Positions 16,440 through 26,233 of a stretch of DNA of 64,000 nucleotides are shown here, in pieces. A program made the translations under genes and the position numbers. The first letter of the stretch is position 1. Each line of letters starts with the position of its first letter. The notes under the pieces are model-generated. The model had not been told where the DNA came from and did no database searches. It worked only from the letters and a program-made list of their open reading frames with translations. This stretch comes from Geomonas propionica (GTDB lineage Bacteria; Desulfobacterota; Desulfuromonadia; Geobacterales; Geobacteraceae): the NCBI RefSeq assembly GCF_016458235.1, contig NZ_JAEMHK010000014.1, positions 1 to 64,000 on the forward strand, written 5' to 3'.

Positions 16440-17126
16440 ATGTTCCTGATCGTGCAAAACGACCCGCTGTGCCCGGCTGGCGGACTGCTGCATCTGCTGA
16501 AGGAGTCCGGGTCCCCCTACCGCTGCCTGGCCGCTTACGCCGGTGAGCCCCTGCCCGACCCGGCCTCTTGCACCGGCATCGTGGTGCTTGGCGGGGAGAT
16601 GGGGGTGCACGACACGGCTGACCACCCGCACCTTGCGCTGGTGATCGACTTCATCCGCGCGGCACTCACGACGAGGACGCCGCTTCTCGGTATCTGTCTC
16701 GGCGGCCAGCTCCTCTCCCACGCCGCCGGCGGGGTGGTGAGCTCCCCCTCGCCCCACCGCGAGATGGGGATCTGCCGGGTCGATGTGATCGCCGAGGGAA
16801 GCTCCGACCCGCTCTTCGCCGGTATCCCCAATCCTTTCGTCACCTTCCAGCTCCACAGCGACAGCTTCACCGTCCCCCCCGGCGGGACGCTTCTGGCCAG
16901 CTCCGGCGCCTGCCCTGCCCAAGCCTTCCGGCTACCCGGCTGCGTCTACGGCGTGCAATTTCACCCCGAGGTGGACCGCGCCATCGTCGACGCCTGGGAC
17001 GGCCTGTTCTCACCCCGTGCCGACTACCTCTCCGGCTTCATCGCCGCCGAAACCGAGTTCAACGCTGCCTCCCGGGCCATCCTGGCCAACTTCATCTCCC
17101 TCGCTACGGGCGCCCGCCTGTCTTGA
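16440..17126 (+). CDS. Class I glutamine amidotransferase-like protein
   Basis: 228 aa. The triad is visible: the nucleophile Cys in LLGICLGGQLLSHA, and the His and Glu in VQFHPEVD. The GMP-synthase-type loop GGEMGVHD is also present. Stand-alone members of this family (GuaA-GATase-like) hydrolyse glutamine or gamma-glutamyl compounds for unknown acceptors. The gene starts 28 bases after the CapA-like gene, and a CapA/gamma-glutamyl theme is tempting but unproved. It has no synthetase partner in the window. Confidence 0.82.
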   Translation: MFLIVQNDPLCPAGGLLHLLKESGSPYRCLAAYAGEPLPDPASCTGIVVLGGEMGVHDTADHPHLALVIDFIRAALTTRTPLLGICLGGQLLSHAAGGVVSSPSPHREMGICRVDVIAEGSSDPLFAGIPNPFVTFQLHSDSFTVPPGGTLLASSGACPAQAFRLPGCVYGVQFHPEVDRAIVDAWDGLFSPRADYLSGFIAAETEFNAASRAILANFISLATGARLS

Positions 17127-17242
17127 AATCCCAACCTTATATTGTAAAGTTCTAACGTTTCCCTTCCGGGCATCACGAGACCGCGCCCCCACCGGGGCGC
17201 CGGCCGGTCAATTCCCCCTCCGGAAGCGACAAAGGAGGTGCC

Positions 17243-19705
17243 GTGAAGCTTCCGTGGCCGGGAAAAAGCTCCCTCAAGTCCAGACTGATCACGTTCCTCC
17301 TCGGCTGCAACACGCTGCTGCTTCTTTGTCTCACCCTCAGTTTCATCTGCTACCACTTCTGCACCTCACCCCTCGCCGCCGCTTCACAATCCGCCTTCTT
17401 CGCGTCGCTCCAGTTCACCCTGGCCCTGCTCGGCTCGCTGGGGCTCGCCGCGCTGCTCTCCCAGCGCATCGACTGGACCATCTCTGAACCGATCCGGGAC
17501 CTGAGCAGGAAGATGGAGATCGTCTCCAGGAGCCAGGATTACCGGGTCCGGGTGGAGCGCGCCGGCGAGGACGAGCTGGCGGTCCTGTTCGCCTGCTTCA
17601 ACAACATGCTCGCCGAGATATCGGTCCGGGACGAGCGCCTCGCGCTGCACTCCGAGGAACTGGAGCTGGAGGTGGCGGAAAGGACCCAGGAGCTGTCGGA
17701 GGTGAACCGGCAGCTGGAGGCGAGCCTGGTGAGCGTGCGTGAGGCGATGCAGAGCGCCCAGTCGGCCAACCGCGCCAAGTCCGACTTCCTGGCCCAGATG
17801 AGCCACGAGATCAGGACCCCGATGTACGGCGTGCTCGGCATGACCGAGCTCCTGTTGGGGACCGACCTGACCAAGGAGCAGGCCCGCTACGTGGACACGG
17901 TGCGGCGCTCCGGGGAGGCGCTTCTCTCCATCATCAACAACATCCTCGATTTCTCCAAAATCGAGGCGGGGCGCATGGAGCTGGAAAAGATCCCCTTCGA
18001 CCTGCACCAGTTGGCGTCCGACGCGGTCGCGGTCTGTGCCGAGGACGCGGCCAGGAAGGGTCTGGAGCTTACCCTGGCACTGGAGCAGGGGCTGCCGCGC
18101 ATGTTCGTCGGGGACCCGGGGCGACTGCGCCAGGTGATGGTGAACCTCTTGGGCAACGCCGTGAAGTTCACCCTTAAGGGATCGGTACGCCTGTCCGTGG
18201 CGGTCGCCGAGTACCCCGCACAGGTGCGCTTCTGTGTCGAGGACACCGGTATCGGCATCGCCCCCGACGCGCAGCAGCGCATCTTCAACCAGTTCACCCA
18301 AGGCGACGAGTCGATGACCCGCAAGTACGGCGGCACCGGGCTGGGGCTGGCCATTGCCCGGCAGCTGACCGAACTTATGGGGGGCGCCCTGGAACTGGAG
18401 AGCGAACCTGGTCGCGGCTCCCGCTTCAGCTTCACCGCCAGGCTCGACCTTCACGAGGAGGCGCCGCGCCCTGAACGCTGCTGCACCGCACTGCGGGATA
18501 AACGGGTACTCCTGGCCACCGACGACGAACAGACCAGGGAGGGGATCGGTGAGCAGCTCGCGTCCTGGGGGGTGGACCTGGAATGCGTAGGCGATGCCCC
18601 TGATGCCTTTTGCCGCATCGTGACCGCCCCCTTCGACGTTGCCGTTGTGGACCATCGCCTGGCCGGAACCGACGGCATCGAACTGGCCGCCACCATGCGC
18701 ACCGTCCCGGCAGGGCGCTCGGTCAGGATCCTGCTCCTTACCGAGCGGGATGACCAGGCGGGCGACCCTCGCCTGGCCGAACTGGAGGCATGCTCGTTCC
18801 CCAGGCGGCCGCTGTGGCAGGACGGGCTCTACCGCGCCTTGATGGGAGCATTGGGGATGGACGAGGAAGAGCGGCTGGCAGTAGGCTGCTGCGGCGCCCC
18901 CGCTCCGCACCAGCGCCAGGTGCTCCTCGTGGAGGACAATGTGGTGAACCAGGAGGTGGGAAAGGGGATGCTGGAAAGCCTGGGGTACCGAGTCAAGGTG
19001 GTGGAGGACGGCGCCGCCGCCGTGAGCGAGGTGCAACGTAACCGCTACGACGTGGTATTCATGGACTGTCAGATGCCTGTACTGGACGGGCTGGAGGCGA
19101 CCAGGCGGATCAGGGCGTGGGAGCAGGGGAGCGGCAACCGGGTCCCCATCATAGCCCTGACCGCATACGCCATGCCGGGAGACCGGGTGGCATGCCTGGA
19201 CGCCGGCGCGGACGACTACCTTTCCAAGCCCTTCACCTGTGACCAGATCGCCAAGGCGATGGATCGGCAGTTGGACGGCAGCGCCGCGACCATGGTGGCC
19301 GCCGAGAGGGATGGAGACGGGGCGAGTGCTCCCGTGGAGCCCTTGCAGGTGATCTCTCACGACAAGATGAGCGGCGCCCTGGAGATGATCCGCACGCTCC
19401 CCGGCCACCGCGGCATGGAGATCCTGCGCAAGGTGGTGGACCTGTACCTGGCCAGCACCCCCGCTCTTTTGCAGACCATGCGCGAGGCCGAATCCGGCGG
19501 TGACGCGGAGAAGCTCAAGGCGGCGGCGCACAGCTTCAAATCCAGTAGCGCCAATCTCGGCGCCCTGCGCCTGGCCGGCGTCTGCATGGAACTGGAGAGC
19601 CTGGGCCGGGCCGGATCAACGGAAGGGGCACTGCCGCTATTACACCAGGTCGAGGAAGAGTACCGGCTGGTGCGGGACGCGCTGAGGGGAGGACCGCTAT
19701 GCTGA
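17243..19705 (+). CDS. Hybrid sensor histidine kinase (HAMP-HisKA-HATPase-REC-REC-Hpt)
   Basis: 820 aa. Two membrane segments (about 14-37 and 51-73) bracket a very short outside loop, then HAMP (about 75-127), a coiled coil, HisKA with phospho-His H188 (FLAQMSHEIRTPM), and HATPase (DTGIGI, GTGLGLAI). The first receiver (about 410-535) keeps VVDHRLAGTDG but starts with TDDE; the second (about 560-680) is standard (LLVEDN, FMDCQMPVLDG, LSKPF). An Hpt domain follows with KAAAHSFKSSSANLGA. This is a BarA/ArcB-type internal phosphorelay. With no large periplasmic domain the signal is probably membrane-borne or intracellular. Its last 7 bases overlap the next gene. Confidence 0.93.
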   Translation: MKLPWPGKSSLKSRLITFLLGCNTLLLLCLTLSFICYHFCTSPLAAASQSAFFASLQFTLALLGSLGLAALLSQRIDWTISEPIRDLSRKMEIVSRSQDYRVRVERAGEDELAVLFACFNNMLAEISVRDERLALHSEELELEVAERTQELSEVNRQLEASLVSVREAMQSAQSANRAKSDFLAQMSHEIRTPMYGVLGMTELLLGTDLTKEQARYVDTVRRSGEALLSIINNILDFSKIEAGRMELEKIPFDLHQLASDAVAVCAEDAARKGLELTLALEQGLPRMFVGDPGRLRQVMVNLLGNAVKFTLKGSVRLSVAVAEYPAQVRFCVEDTGIGIAPDAQQRIFNQFTQGDESMTRKYGGTGLGLAIARQLTELMGGALELESEPGRGSRFSFTARLDLHEEAPRPERCCTALRDKRVLLATDDEQTREGIGEQLASWGVDLECVGDAPDAFCRIVTAPFDVAVVDHRLAGTDGIELAATMRTVPAGRSVRILLLTERDDQAGDPRLAELEACSFPRRPLWQDGLYRALMGALGMDEEERLAVGCCGAPAPHQRQVLLVEDNVVNQEVGKGMLESLGYRVKVVEDGAAAVSEVQRNRYDVVFMDCQMPVLDGLEATRRIRAWEQGSGNRVPIIALTAYAMPGDRVACLDAGADDYLSKPFTCDQIAKAMDRQLDGSAATMVAAERDGDGASAPVEPLQVISHDKMSGALEMIRTLPGHRGMEILRKVVDLYLASTPALLQTMREAESGGDAEKLKAAAHSFKSSSANLGALRLAGVCMELESLGRAGSTEGALPLLHQVEEEYRLVRDALRGGPLC

Positions 19706-21906
19706 CCAGAAAGTCCAAGCGAGTCACCCCGCTGGTCATGGTGGTGGATGACGATCAGGCCGTGCGGCTGCTGGCCCGGGAGACCCTGGAAAATACAGGT
19801 TTCGTGGTGCGCGACGTCGAGACCGGCGAGCAGGCGCTGGAGGAGTTCGTCGCCTACGCCCCCGACCTCGTGCTCCTGGATGTGATGCTCCCGGGGGTGG
19901 ACGGCTTCTCCGTCTGCAGTTCCATCCGTCGCACCGAGGGGGGACGCGACACCCCGGTGCTCATGATGACCGGCCTGAACGACCTGGAATCTATCGACTG
20001 CGCTTACGAGGTCGGCGCCACCGACTTCATCACCAAGCCGATCAACTGGCACATCCTGGGCTACCGGGTGAGTTACATGCTCCGGGCCAGCAGCGCCCTC
20101 GAACAGCTCAGGGAGAGCCGCGCCGGCTTGGCCCACGCCCAGAGTCTCGCCCATATAGGTTCCTGGGAATGGGACCTCGCCACGGGGGAAATCCGCTGCT
20201 CGGAAGAGGTCTACAGCATCTGCTGCGTCGATCCCAAGTACCGCGACGGCAATCCCATCCTCGACCCGGTGCACCACCAGGACCGTGCCTTCGTGCAGGG
20301 CTCCATCGATGACGCCATCGCCAAACGTGCCCCGCTCAGCTTCGATTACCGCATCCTGTTGGAAGGGGGGGAGCGTACCCTGCACGCCGAATTGGTAACC
20401 GTACTGGACGAGGAGGGGGAGGCCGTCAGCCTGACCGGGACCATCCAGGATATTACCGAGCGCAAGCGGGCCGAAGAGCAGATCCGCCTCTTGGCTTACT
20501 ACGACGCCCTGACCGGGCTCCCCAACCGCCGCTTCTTCCAGCAGCAACTGGAGCAGGCGCTGGTGTTCGCCAACAGAAACGACCGGATGCTGGCCGTGCT
20601 GTTCCTCGACTTGGACCGTTTCAAGCTGGTAAACGACACCCTGGGGCACGGGGTGGGGGACCGGCTCCTTCAGGACGTGGCCGACCGCCTGCTGCGCTGC
20701 GTGCGCCGCAGCGACTGCCTGGCCCGCGCCGAGGACGATTGTCCCCCCTCGCTGGTTTCCCGCCTGGGTGGCGACGAGTTCACCATCATGCTCTCGGACA
20801 TCGAGCACTTCCAGGATGTGGCCAAGGTGGCAAGGCGCATCCTGGACACGGTGTCGGTCCCGTACTCGCTGGAAGGTCAGGAGGTATTCGTCTCGACCAG
20901 TATCGGCATCAGCCTCTACCCCTTCGACGCGACCACGGCCAGCGACCTGATCAGGAACGCGGACGGCGCCATGTACCAGGCGAAGGAACAGGGGAGAAAC
21001 GGCTACCAGATCTACGACGAGTCCATGAATGCCAAGGCGCTGGAGCGGATCATCCTGGAGAGCCAGTTGCACAAGGCACTCAAGGATGAGGAATTCGAGG
21101 TGTACTACCAGCCCCAGGTCAGCTGCCGCACCGGCGAGGTGGTGGGGATCGAGGCGCTGGTGCGCTGGAACAGCAAGGAGTTGGGCGTGGTCGAGCCGGG
21201 GCGGTTCCTGCCGCTGGCCGAGGAGATCGGGCTGGTGATCCAGATCGACCAATGGGTGATGCGGGAGGCCTGCCGCCAGCACAAGCTCTGGATCGACCAG
21301 GGACTGCCGCCGGTTACTATCGCCGTCAACATCTCCGGCCAGCAGTTTTTGAAGAACGAACTTTTGGACACAGTCACCGCCGTCTTGGAGAGCAGTGGCC
21401 TCGACCCGGGCCTCTTGGAACTGGAACTCACCGAAGGGGTGCTCATGGCGCACACCGAACGGACCGTGAAGACCCTTCAGGCCCTCAAGGGGATGGGGGT
21501 GCGACTCGCCATAGACGACTTCGGCACCGGCTTTTCCTCGCTTTCCTATTTGAAGCGGTTCCCGCTCGACGTACTGAAGATCGATCGTACCTTCATCAAC
21601 GACATCACCAACGATCCCGACGACGCGGCCATCACCCTTGCCACCATCGAGATGGCGCACACCCTGAAACTGCAGGTGATCGCGGAAGGGGTCGAGACCC
21701 AGGCCCAGCTCGAGTTCCTCACCAAGAACCGCTGCGACATGTTCCAGGGGTACCTGTTCAGCAAACCGATGCGGCCGGAGGAATATCCCCGTCTCTTTGC
21801 TGCCGCCCATGTTGATCCCGCTGTTTCCGACCGCTCCCCTATCGCCGCCGCCGACGTCTTGGATGGCGGGGTGGATGACGTCTCTCCCGAATCCCCCGCG
21901 CCCTGA
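19699..21906 (+). CDS. Response regulator with PAS, GGDEF and EAL domains
   Basis: 735 aa. Receiver (about 12-130; VVDDDQ, VLLDVMLPGVDG, FITKPI), PAS (about 145-255), GGDEF (about 270-435) and EAL (about 450-700). The GGDEF site is intact (SRLGGDEFTIML) but the usual RxxD inhibitory site five residues before it is absent, replaced by an insertion (CLARAEDDCPPSL). The EAL site is complete: GIEALVRW, IAVNIS, ELTEG, DDFGTGFSSL, LKIDR, VIAEGVET. So phosphodiesterase activity is likely, and cyclase activity possible. It overlaps the hybrid kinase gene and is almost certainly its phosphorelay target, coupling the signal to c-di-GMP. Confidence 0.94.
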   Translation: MLTRKSKRVTPLVMVVDDDQAVRLLARETLENTGFVVRDVETGEQALEEFVAYAPDLVLLDVMLPGVDGFSVCSSIRRTEGGRDTPVLMMTGLNDLESIDCAYEVGATDFITKPINWHILGYRVSYMLRASSALEQLRESRAGLAHAQSLAHIGSWEWDLATGEIRCSEEVYSICCVDPKYRDGNPILDPVHHQDRAFVQGSIDDAIAKRAPLSFDYRILLEGGERTLHAELVTVLDEEGEAVSLTGTIQDITERKRAEEQIRLLAYYDALTGLPNRRFFQQQLEQALVFANRNDRMLAVLFLDLDRFKLVNDTLGHGVGDRLLQDVADRLLRCVRRSDCLARAEDDCPPSLVSRLGGDEFTIMLSDIEHFQDVAKVARRILDTVSVPYSLEGQEVFVSTSIGISLYPFDATTASDLIRNADGAMYQAKEQGRNGYQIYDESMNAKALERIILESQLHKALKDEEFEVYYQPQVSCRTGEVVGIEALVRWNSKELGVVEPGRFLPLAEEIGLVIQIDQWVMREACRQHKLWIDQGLPPVTIAVNISGQQFLKNELLDTVTAVLESSGLDPGLLELELTEGVLMAHTERTVKTLQALKGMGVRLAIDDFGTGFSSLSYLKRFPLDVLKIDRTFINDITNDPDDAAITLATIEMAHTLKLQVIAEGVETQAQLEFLTKNRCDMFQGYLFSKPMRPEEYPRLFAAAHVDPAVSDRSPIAAADVLDGGVDDVSPESPAP

Positions 21907-22056
21907 GCTCCCATCGCACCAGCTGTCTTCCCACCCCATTCCCCTGCCTAAAAAAACATCATGGCTGCCGCAATAAAAGACCGCCTCGGCACCGCGTTTA
22001 CGGTGCGAGGGTGAAAAATCCTATGGTTTCAACCTGTTGCACCTGTGAATGCGCGC

Positions 22057-22072
22057 TGGCACAGCCTGTGCT
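22057..22072 (+). promoter_or_regulatory. Candidate sigma-54 promoter for glnK-amt
   Basis: TGGCACAGCCTGTGCT matches the -24/-12 consensus TGGCACG-N4-TTGCW at all but two fixed positions, with the obligatory GG-N10-GC spacing. It would start transcripts about 310 bases before glnK, leaving a long leader (22083-22391) with several short hairpins but no clear terminator. The 485-bp gap 21907-22391 has no convincing gene. Confidence 0.55.
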
Positions 22073-22376
22073 AAGAGATGATCACACGGCACGAAGGTGT
22101 GCCGCAGAAGGCTTTCCCGCCCGTTTAGGCAATGGTGCAGGTCGTGGTGGAGGGCATCATATCGGGAAAGGGGGAACTGTTTTCAAGGCTGGAAAGAGCT
22201 GTTTATTCAGAGTTGAACAAAAGGCAAGGGCATCGAAGCCTTCAGGGGCCTGAAAAGAGAGGGAAACCTGGAACCGATGGATGCTATGTCTGCAAGCCGG
22301 CTGATCGGCCTGCCGAATGTTCTGCAAGACCTGTGATGCACGCAGTGTGCAACGACAAATCCACCGCCATTACTAA

Positions 22377-22730
<354 letters not shown>

Positions 22731-22781
22731 GACTTCAGGTTCTTTCAATCCAACCCATAAATACGATCAATGGAGAGTGTT

Positions 22782-24317
22782 ATGATGCGTGACATTAATA
22801 AGCTAAAGGATGCAGCCAAGCCCGCTTCCAGCTGCCTCACCATGAAACTCGGGAAGCTGACCCTCCTGGCCAGCCTGATGCTGGTACCGGTGCTCGCCAT
22901 AGCCGAGGAGAAGGCGGCCGAATCCGCCGCCGCCCCGGCTGCCGCCACCGCCACCGCGGCCCCTGCAGTCGCAGCACCCGCCGCCGCACCGGCAGCCGCA
23001 GCACCGGCAGCCGCAGCACCCGCCGCCGCTCCGGCGGCCAAGAACGTCGCCCCGGTCCTCAACACCGGCGACACCGCCTGGATGCTGGTCTCCGCCGCCA
23101 TGGTCCTGTTCATGACCCCGGGCCTCGCCCTGTTCTACGGCGGCATGGTTCGCCAGAAGAACGTCCTCTCCACCATGATGCATTCCCTGGTAGCCATGGG
23201 CATCGTCGGCGTGCAGTGGGCCATCATCGGCTACTCGCTCGCCTTCGGACCCGACATGGGTCACGGCCTGGTGGGTGACTTCAGCAAGGCCCTTTTGAAC
23301 GGGCTGATCACCTTCAAGGACGGCAACGCGATCTACGCGTTGTTCCAGAACGTCCCGACCGAACCGGGTGCCATCCCCGAGTATGTCTTCGCCATGTACC
23401 AGGCCATGTTCGCCATCATCACCGTGGCGCTCATCTCGGGTGCCCTGGCCGAGAGGATCAAGTTCTCCGCCTACTGCCTGTTCGTGCTGCTCTGGACCAC
23501 CCTGGTCTACGATCCGCTGGCGCACTGGGTCTGGATGTCCGACGGCTGGCTCTTCAAGATGGGCGCGCTCGACTTCGCAGGCGGCACCGTCGTTCACCTC
23601 TCCTCCGGTATCTCGTCCCTGGTGGTGCTCTACTTCCTCGGCAAGCGTCACGGCTTCCCGAACGAGCGCATGGCCCCGCATAACCTGCCCTTCACCCTGC
23701 TCGGCGTCGGCCTGCTCTGGTTCGGCTGGTTCGGCTTCAATGCCGGTTCCGCCATCGTGGGCGCAGGCTGCTCCGACGCTGCGGGCGGCTTGGCCGGCCT
23801 CGCCTTCATGACCACCACCATCGCACCGGCCGCTGCCGGCCTGACCTGGATGATCGCCGAGTGGATCCATGCCGGCAAACCTTCCGCCCTGGGCTTTGGC
23901 TCCGGCGTAGTGGCGGGCCTGGTTGTGATCACCCCCGCAGCCGGTTTCGTACAGCCGGGTGCCGCCCTGCTCATGGGCGTCGCCGGCGGCCTGGTCTGCT
24001 ACGGCGGCGTGCTGCTCAAGGCGAAGCTTAAGTACGACGACTCCCTGGATGCCTTCGGCGTACACGGCGTGGGCGGCACCACCGGTGCCATCCTGACTGG
24101 CGTCTTCGCCACCGTCGGCGCCACCGGCCTCACCTCCGGCAACATGAAGCAGTTCGTCACCCAGCTGGTCGCCGTCGGTGCTGCAGGCGCCTACGCGGTG
24201 GTGGTGACCCTCGTGATCGCCTTCGTCCTGCACAAGACCATCGGCCTGCGCGTCGAGAAGGAAGACGAGATCATGGGCCTCGACCAGACCCAGCACTCCG
24301 AGACCGCCTACAACTAG
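22782..24317 (+). CDS. amt: Ammonium transporter with signal peptide and Ala/Pro-rich N-terminal extension
   Basis: 511 aa. The Amt core begins near residue 90 (GDTAWMLVSAAMVLFMTPGL) and shows FYGGMVRQKN, DFAGGTVVH, WFGWFGFNAGSA and DAFGVHGVGGT, with the pore histidines in place. In front is a signal peptide (KLTLLASLMLVPVLAIAEE) and about 50 residues of nearly pure Ala/Pro, so the N-terminus would be a flexible periplasmic tail. The start at 22782 is preferred because GGAG lies 8 bases before it. It is co-transcribed with glnK and ends in a strong terminator. The ActP-like symporter of this window has the same kind of tail. Confidence 0.95.
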   Translation: MMRDINKLKDAAKPASSCLTMKLGKLTLLASLMLVPVLAIAEEKAAESAAAPAAATATAAPAVAAPAAAPAAAAPAAAAPAAAPAAKNVAPVLNTGDTAWMLVSAAMVLFMTPGLALFYGGMVRQKNVLSTMMHSLVAMGIVGVQWAIIGYSLAFGPDMGHGLVGDFSKALLNGLITFKDGNAIYALFQNVPTEPGAIPEYVFAMYQAMFAIITVALISGALAERIKFSAYCLFVLLWTTLVYDPLAHWVWMSDGWLFKMGALDFAGGTVVHLSSGISSLVVLYFLGKRHGFPNERMAPHNLPFTLLGVGLLWFGWFGFNAGSAIVGAGCSDAAGGLAGLAFMTTTIAPAAAGLTWMIAEWIHAGKPSALGFGSGVVAGLVVITPAAGFVQPGAALLMGVAGGLVCYGGVLLKAKLKYDDSLDAFGVHGVGGTTGAILTGVFATVGATGLTSGNMKQFVTQLVAVGAAGAYAVVVTLVIAFVLHKTIGLRVEKEDEIMGLDQTQHSETAYN

Positions 24318-24340
24318 AACGGACTGGACAGCTAGCACCG

Positions 24341-24372
24341 AGAAGGGGGGCCGAAAGGTCCCCCTTTTCTTA
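24341..24372 (+). terminator. Rho-independent terminator of glnK-amt
   Basis: AAGGGGGGCC-GAAA-GGTCCCCCTT stem with a tetraloop, followed by TTCTTATTT, 24 bases after the amt stop. Confidence 0.85.
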
Positions 24373-24415
24373 TTTGGGTGGCCGCACAAGCTGGCAGAGC
24401 GAAAGCCCCCTCACT

Positions 24416-24441
24416 GTCCCTCCCCCTCCGGGGGCGGGGAC
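24416..24441. repeat. GC-rich hairpin repeat in the amt-ferritin gap
   Basis: GTCCCTCCCCCTCCGGGGGC followed by GGGGAC is self-complementary and resembles the C-rich palindromes at 15211 and 51053. The 311-bp gap 24318-24628 otherwise holds the amt terminator and the 5' region of the next gene. Confidence 0.5.
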
Positions 24442-24628
24442 GCTGCGGCAACTTGGTCAGAGACAACAACTGCGTTTCTTCACGTTGGTTCCCCTCTGCG
24501 CCCGACTGGCGCGCCTTTACTCGCATACCTGCTCCCCCGTTGCGGAAAAAATCGCCTACCCTTTTGAAATTGCGAGATTTCCTGTTACTGTTTTCCAGCC
24601 ATAAATAGACCGTGAGGGGAGGAACGTT

Positions 24629-25072
24629 ATGAATTCCAGGGACATGGTGCTCCGGAAGGAAGGGGACGGCATCGGGTACTACGAACGCTGCGGCGCCGAG
24701 GCAGGGGTAGCGGGGCTCTCCACCATCTTCAGGATGTTCAGCGAGGACGAGCTGCGTCACGCGGGTGCCCTGCGCGCGCTGCGGGACGGAGGGAGGGTGG
24801 ACCTGCGCCAATCGGCCACGCTGGAGGGGGCCCGCCGCATCCTGCGCCGGCTCTCGGTCGAGGAACTGTCTCGTTATCGCGGCGATCTGGGACTGTACCG
24901 GAACGCCATGCAGTTCGAGGCCCTTTCCGCCCGCGCCTGTTCTGAGCTTGCCCGCGAGGCGCTGCACCCCTGGGAGCGCGAGATGTTGCAGACCATGGCC
25001 GACGAGGACGAGATCCACTTCACGCTCCTCGAGGAGATGCAGGAACTGTTGGAGGAAACAGATGTCCAGTGA
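24629..25072 (+). CDS. Ferritin-like (rubrerythrin-type) four-helix protein
   Basis: 147 aa without a rubredoxin domain. Four helices carry the pattern of diiron carboxylate ligands: Glu19 or Glu24 in helix 1, E41LRH44 in helix 2, a Glu in MQFEALSA of helix 3, and the acidic ADEDEIH ending in His130 of helix 4. Such proteins act in peroxide or oxygen detoxification, iron handling, or as COQ7-like hydroxylases. The second ExxH is imperfect (DxxH with flanking Glu), so metal binding is likely but activity is uncertain. The end overlaps the start of the inositol phosphatase gene by 11 bases, so the two are translated together. Confidence 0.72.
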   Translation: MNSRDMVLRKEGDGIGYYERCGAEAGVAGLSTIFRMFSEDELRHAGALRALRDGGRVDLRQSATLEGARRILRRLSVEELSRYRGDLGLYRNAMQFEALSARACSELAREALHPWEREMLQTMADEDEIHFTLLEEMQELLEETDVQ

Positions 25073-25874
25073 GGTCGAGCTGCGTCACATGCTCGAGGTA
25101 GCCGTGGCGGCCGCACGCGAGGCCGGGGCTTTGCAGAAACAGAAGCTCTGGAGCGATTTCAGCTACTCCTTCAAGGGGGAAGTAGATATCGTAACCGAGG
25201 TGGACCGGGCTTGCGAGGAGATGATCGTCAGCCGAATCCGGAGCGCCTATCCCGGCCACAGCTTCCTGGCCGAAGAGAACCTCTACGCCGACGGCGACCC
25301 CTCCTGGCGCTGGGTCATCGACCCCCTCGATGGCACCACCAATTACGCCCACGGTTTCCCCTGGTTCTGCGTTTCCATCGCCCTGGAGCGAGAGGGGGAA
25401 CTCACCCTCGGGGTGATCTACCACTGCATGATGGAGGAGCTCTTCACGACGACCCTGGGGGGAGGGGCCTTCTTGAACGGCGCTCCCATCCATGTCTCGT
25501 CGCGGCAGCCCTTGAGGCAGTCCCTGATCGCCACCGGGTTTCCCTACGACGTCGCGCGCGGCAACGAGAACAACTTCCGCAATTTCTTCGAACTGCAGCT
25601 TGCGGCGCGTGGGGTGCGCCGGGCCGGGGCCGCCGCGCTCGACTTGGCCTATGTGGCGGCGGGCCGGCTGGACGGCTACTGGGAGTGCAAACTGAAGCCC
25701 TGGGACGTCGCTGCCGGGGCGCTACTAGTCAGGGAGGCCGGCGGGATGGTGACCAATCACAAGGGAGAGCCGCACCGGATCGATGACCACCGCATACTGG
25801 CCACCAACGGGCTTATTCACGAGGAGATAGAATCGCTCCTGGAGCGGGCGGAAAAGGCTCAGCCGGTGCTGTGA
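25062..25874 (+). CDS. suhB: Inositol monophosphatase family protein
   Basis: 270 aa from the ATG that follows GGAGGAAACAG. The Mg2+-dependent phosphatase motifs are complete: GHSFLAEE, WVIDPLDGTTNYAHGFP (about residues 85-101), and WDVAAGALLVREAGG (about 213-227). Family members hydrolyse inositol-1-phosphate, related sugar phosphates or, in some lineages, fructose-1,6-bisphosphate; SuhB also acts in rRNA antitermination in E. coli. The symbol is by family resemblance only. It overlaps the ferritin-like gene, and a terminator follows. Confidence 0.9.
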   Translation: MSSEVELRHMLEVAVAAAREAGALQKQKLWSDFSYSFKGEVDIVTEVDRACEEMIVSRIRSAYPGHSFLAEENLYADGDPSWRWVIDPLDGTTNYAHGFPWFCVSIALEREGELTLGVIYHCMMEELFTTTLGGGAFLNGAPIHVSSRQPLRQSLIATGFPYDVARGNENNFRNFFELQLAARGVRRAGAAALDLAYVAAGRLDGYWECKLKPWDVAAGALLVREAGGMVTNHKGEPHRIDDHRILATNGLIHEEIESLLERAEKAQPVL

Positions 25875-25897
25875 CCGGCACATCATAGTGGGAAAAG

Positions 25898-25920
25898 GGG
25901 CGCCTGCGGGCGCCTTTTTG
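25898..25920 (+). terminator. Rho-independent terminator after the inositol phosphatase gene
   Basis: GGCGCC-TGCG-GGCGCC stem, then TTTTT, 24 bases after the stop codon. Confidence 0.85.
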
Positions 25921-25952
25921 GTTGGATTATGTTGAAGCAAATCCCGTAAAGG

Positions 25953-26152
25953 CAAATCCCCCCCGCCCCCCCTTCGCAAAGGGGGGAGCCCTAGCTCGCG
26001 GGCAGCGCTTCGTGGGCACGTGCCGGTGGTTGACAGGCGTCCAGGACGGATTTGATTTTCAATGGGCCGGGACCAGGAGACGGTTGCCACGAAGCTTTGC
26101 ATGAGGCACCAGGTTCCCCCCTTTTGCGAAGGGAGGACAGGGGGGATTTGCC
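25953..26152. repeat. Paired REP-like units in inverted orientation (MITE-like element)
   Basis: A unit GGCAAATCCCCCCCGCCCCC...GCAAAGGGGGG at 25953-25988 and its inverted relative (CCCCCCTTTTGCGAAGGG...GGGGGGATTTGCC) at 26114-26152 bracket about 125 bases. The outer ends GGCAAATCCCCCC are exact inverted repeats. The whole looks like a non-autonomous two-ended REP doublet filling the 359-bp gap 25875-26233; the single unit at 8871 is related. Confidence 0.7.
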
Positions 26153-26233
26153 TTAAAATACTGTAGGAAAAAGCGCGGCGATGTTATATAGTTGAGCGGC
26201 CTTTCACCCCCCCAGCCGCACTCCGGAGGAAAG

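Noticed and set aside
17384-21939. Very long antisense reading frames (over 700 and 850 codons) opposite the hybrid kinase and GGDEF-EAL genes
   Set aside because: They mirror GC-rich codon bias of the real genes, encode His/Gly/Gln-rich low-complexity protein, and match no family; the sense strand has full domain sets.
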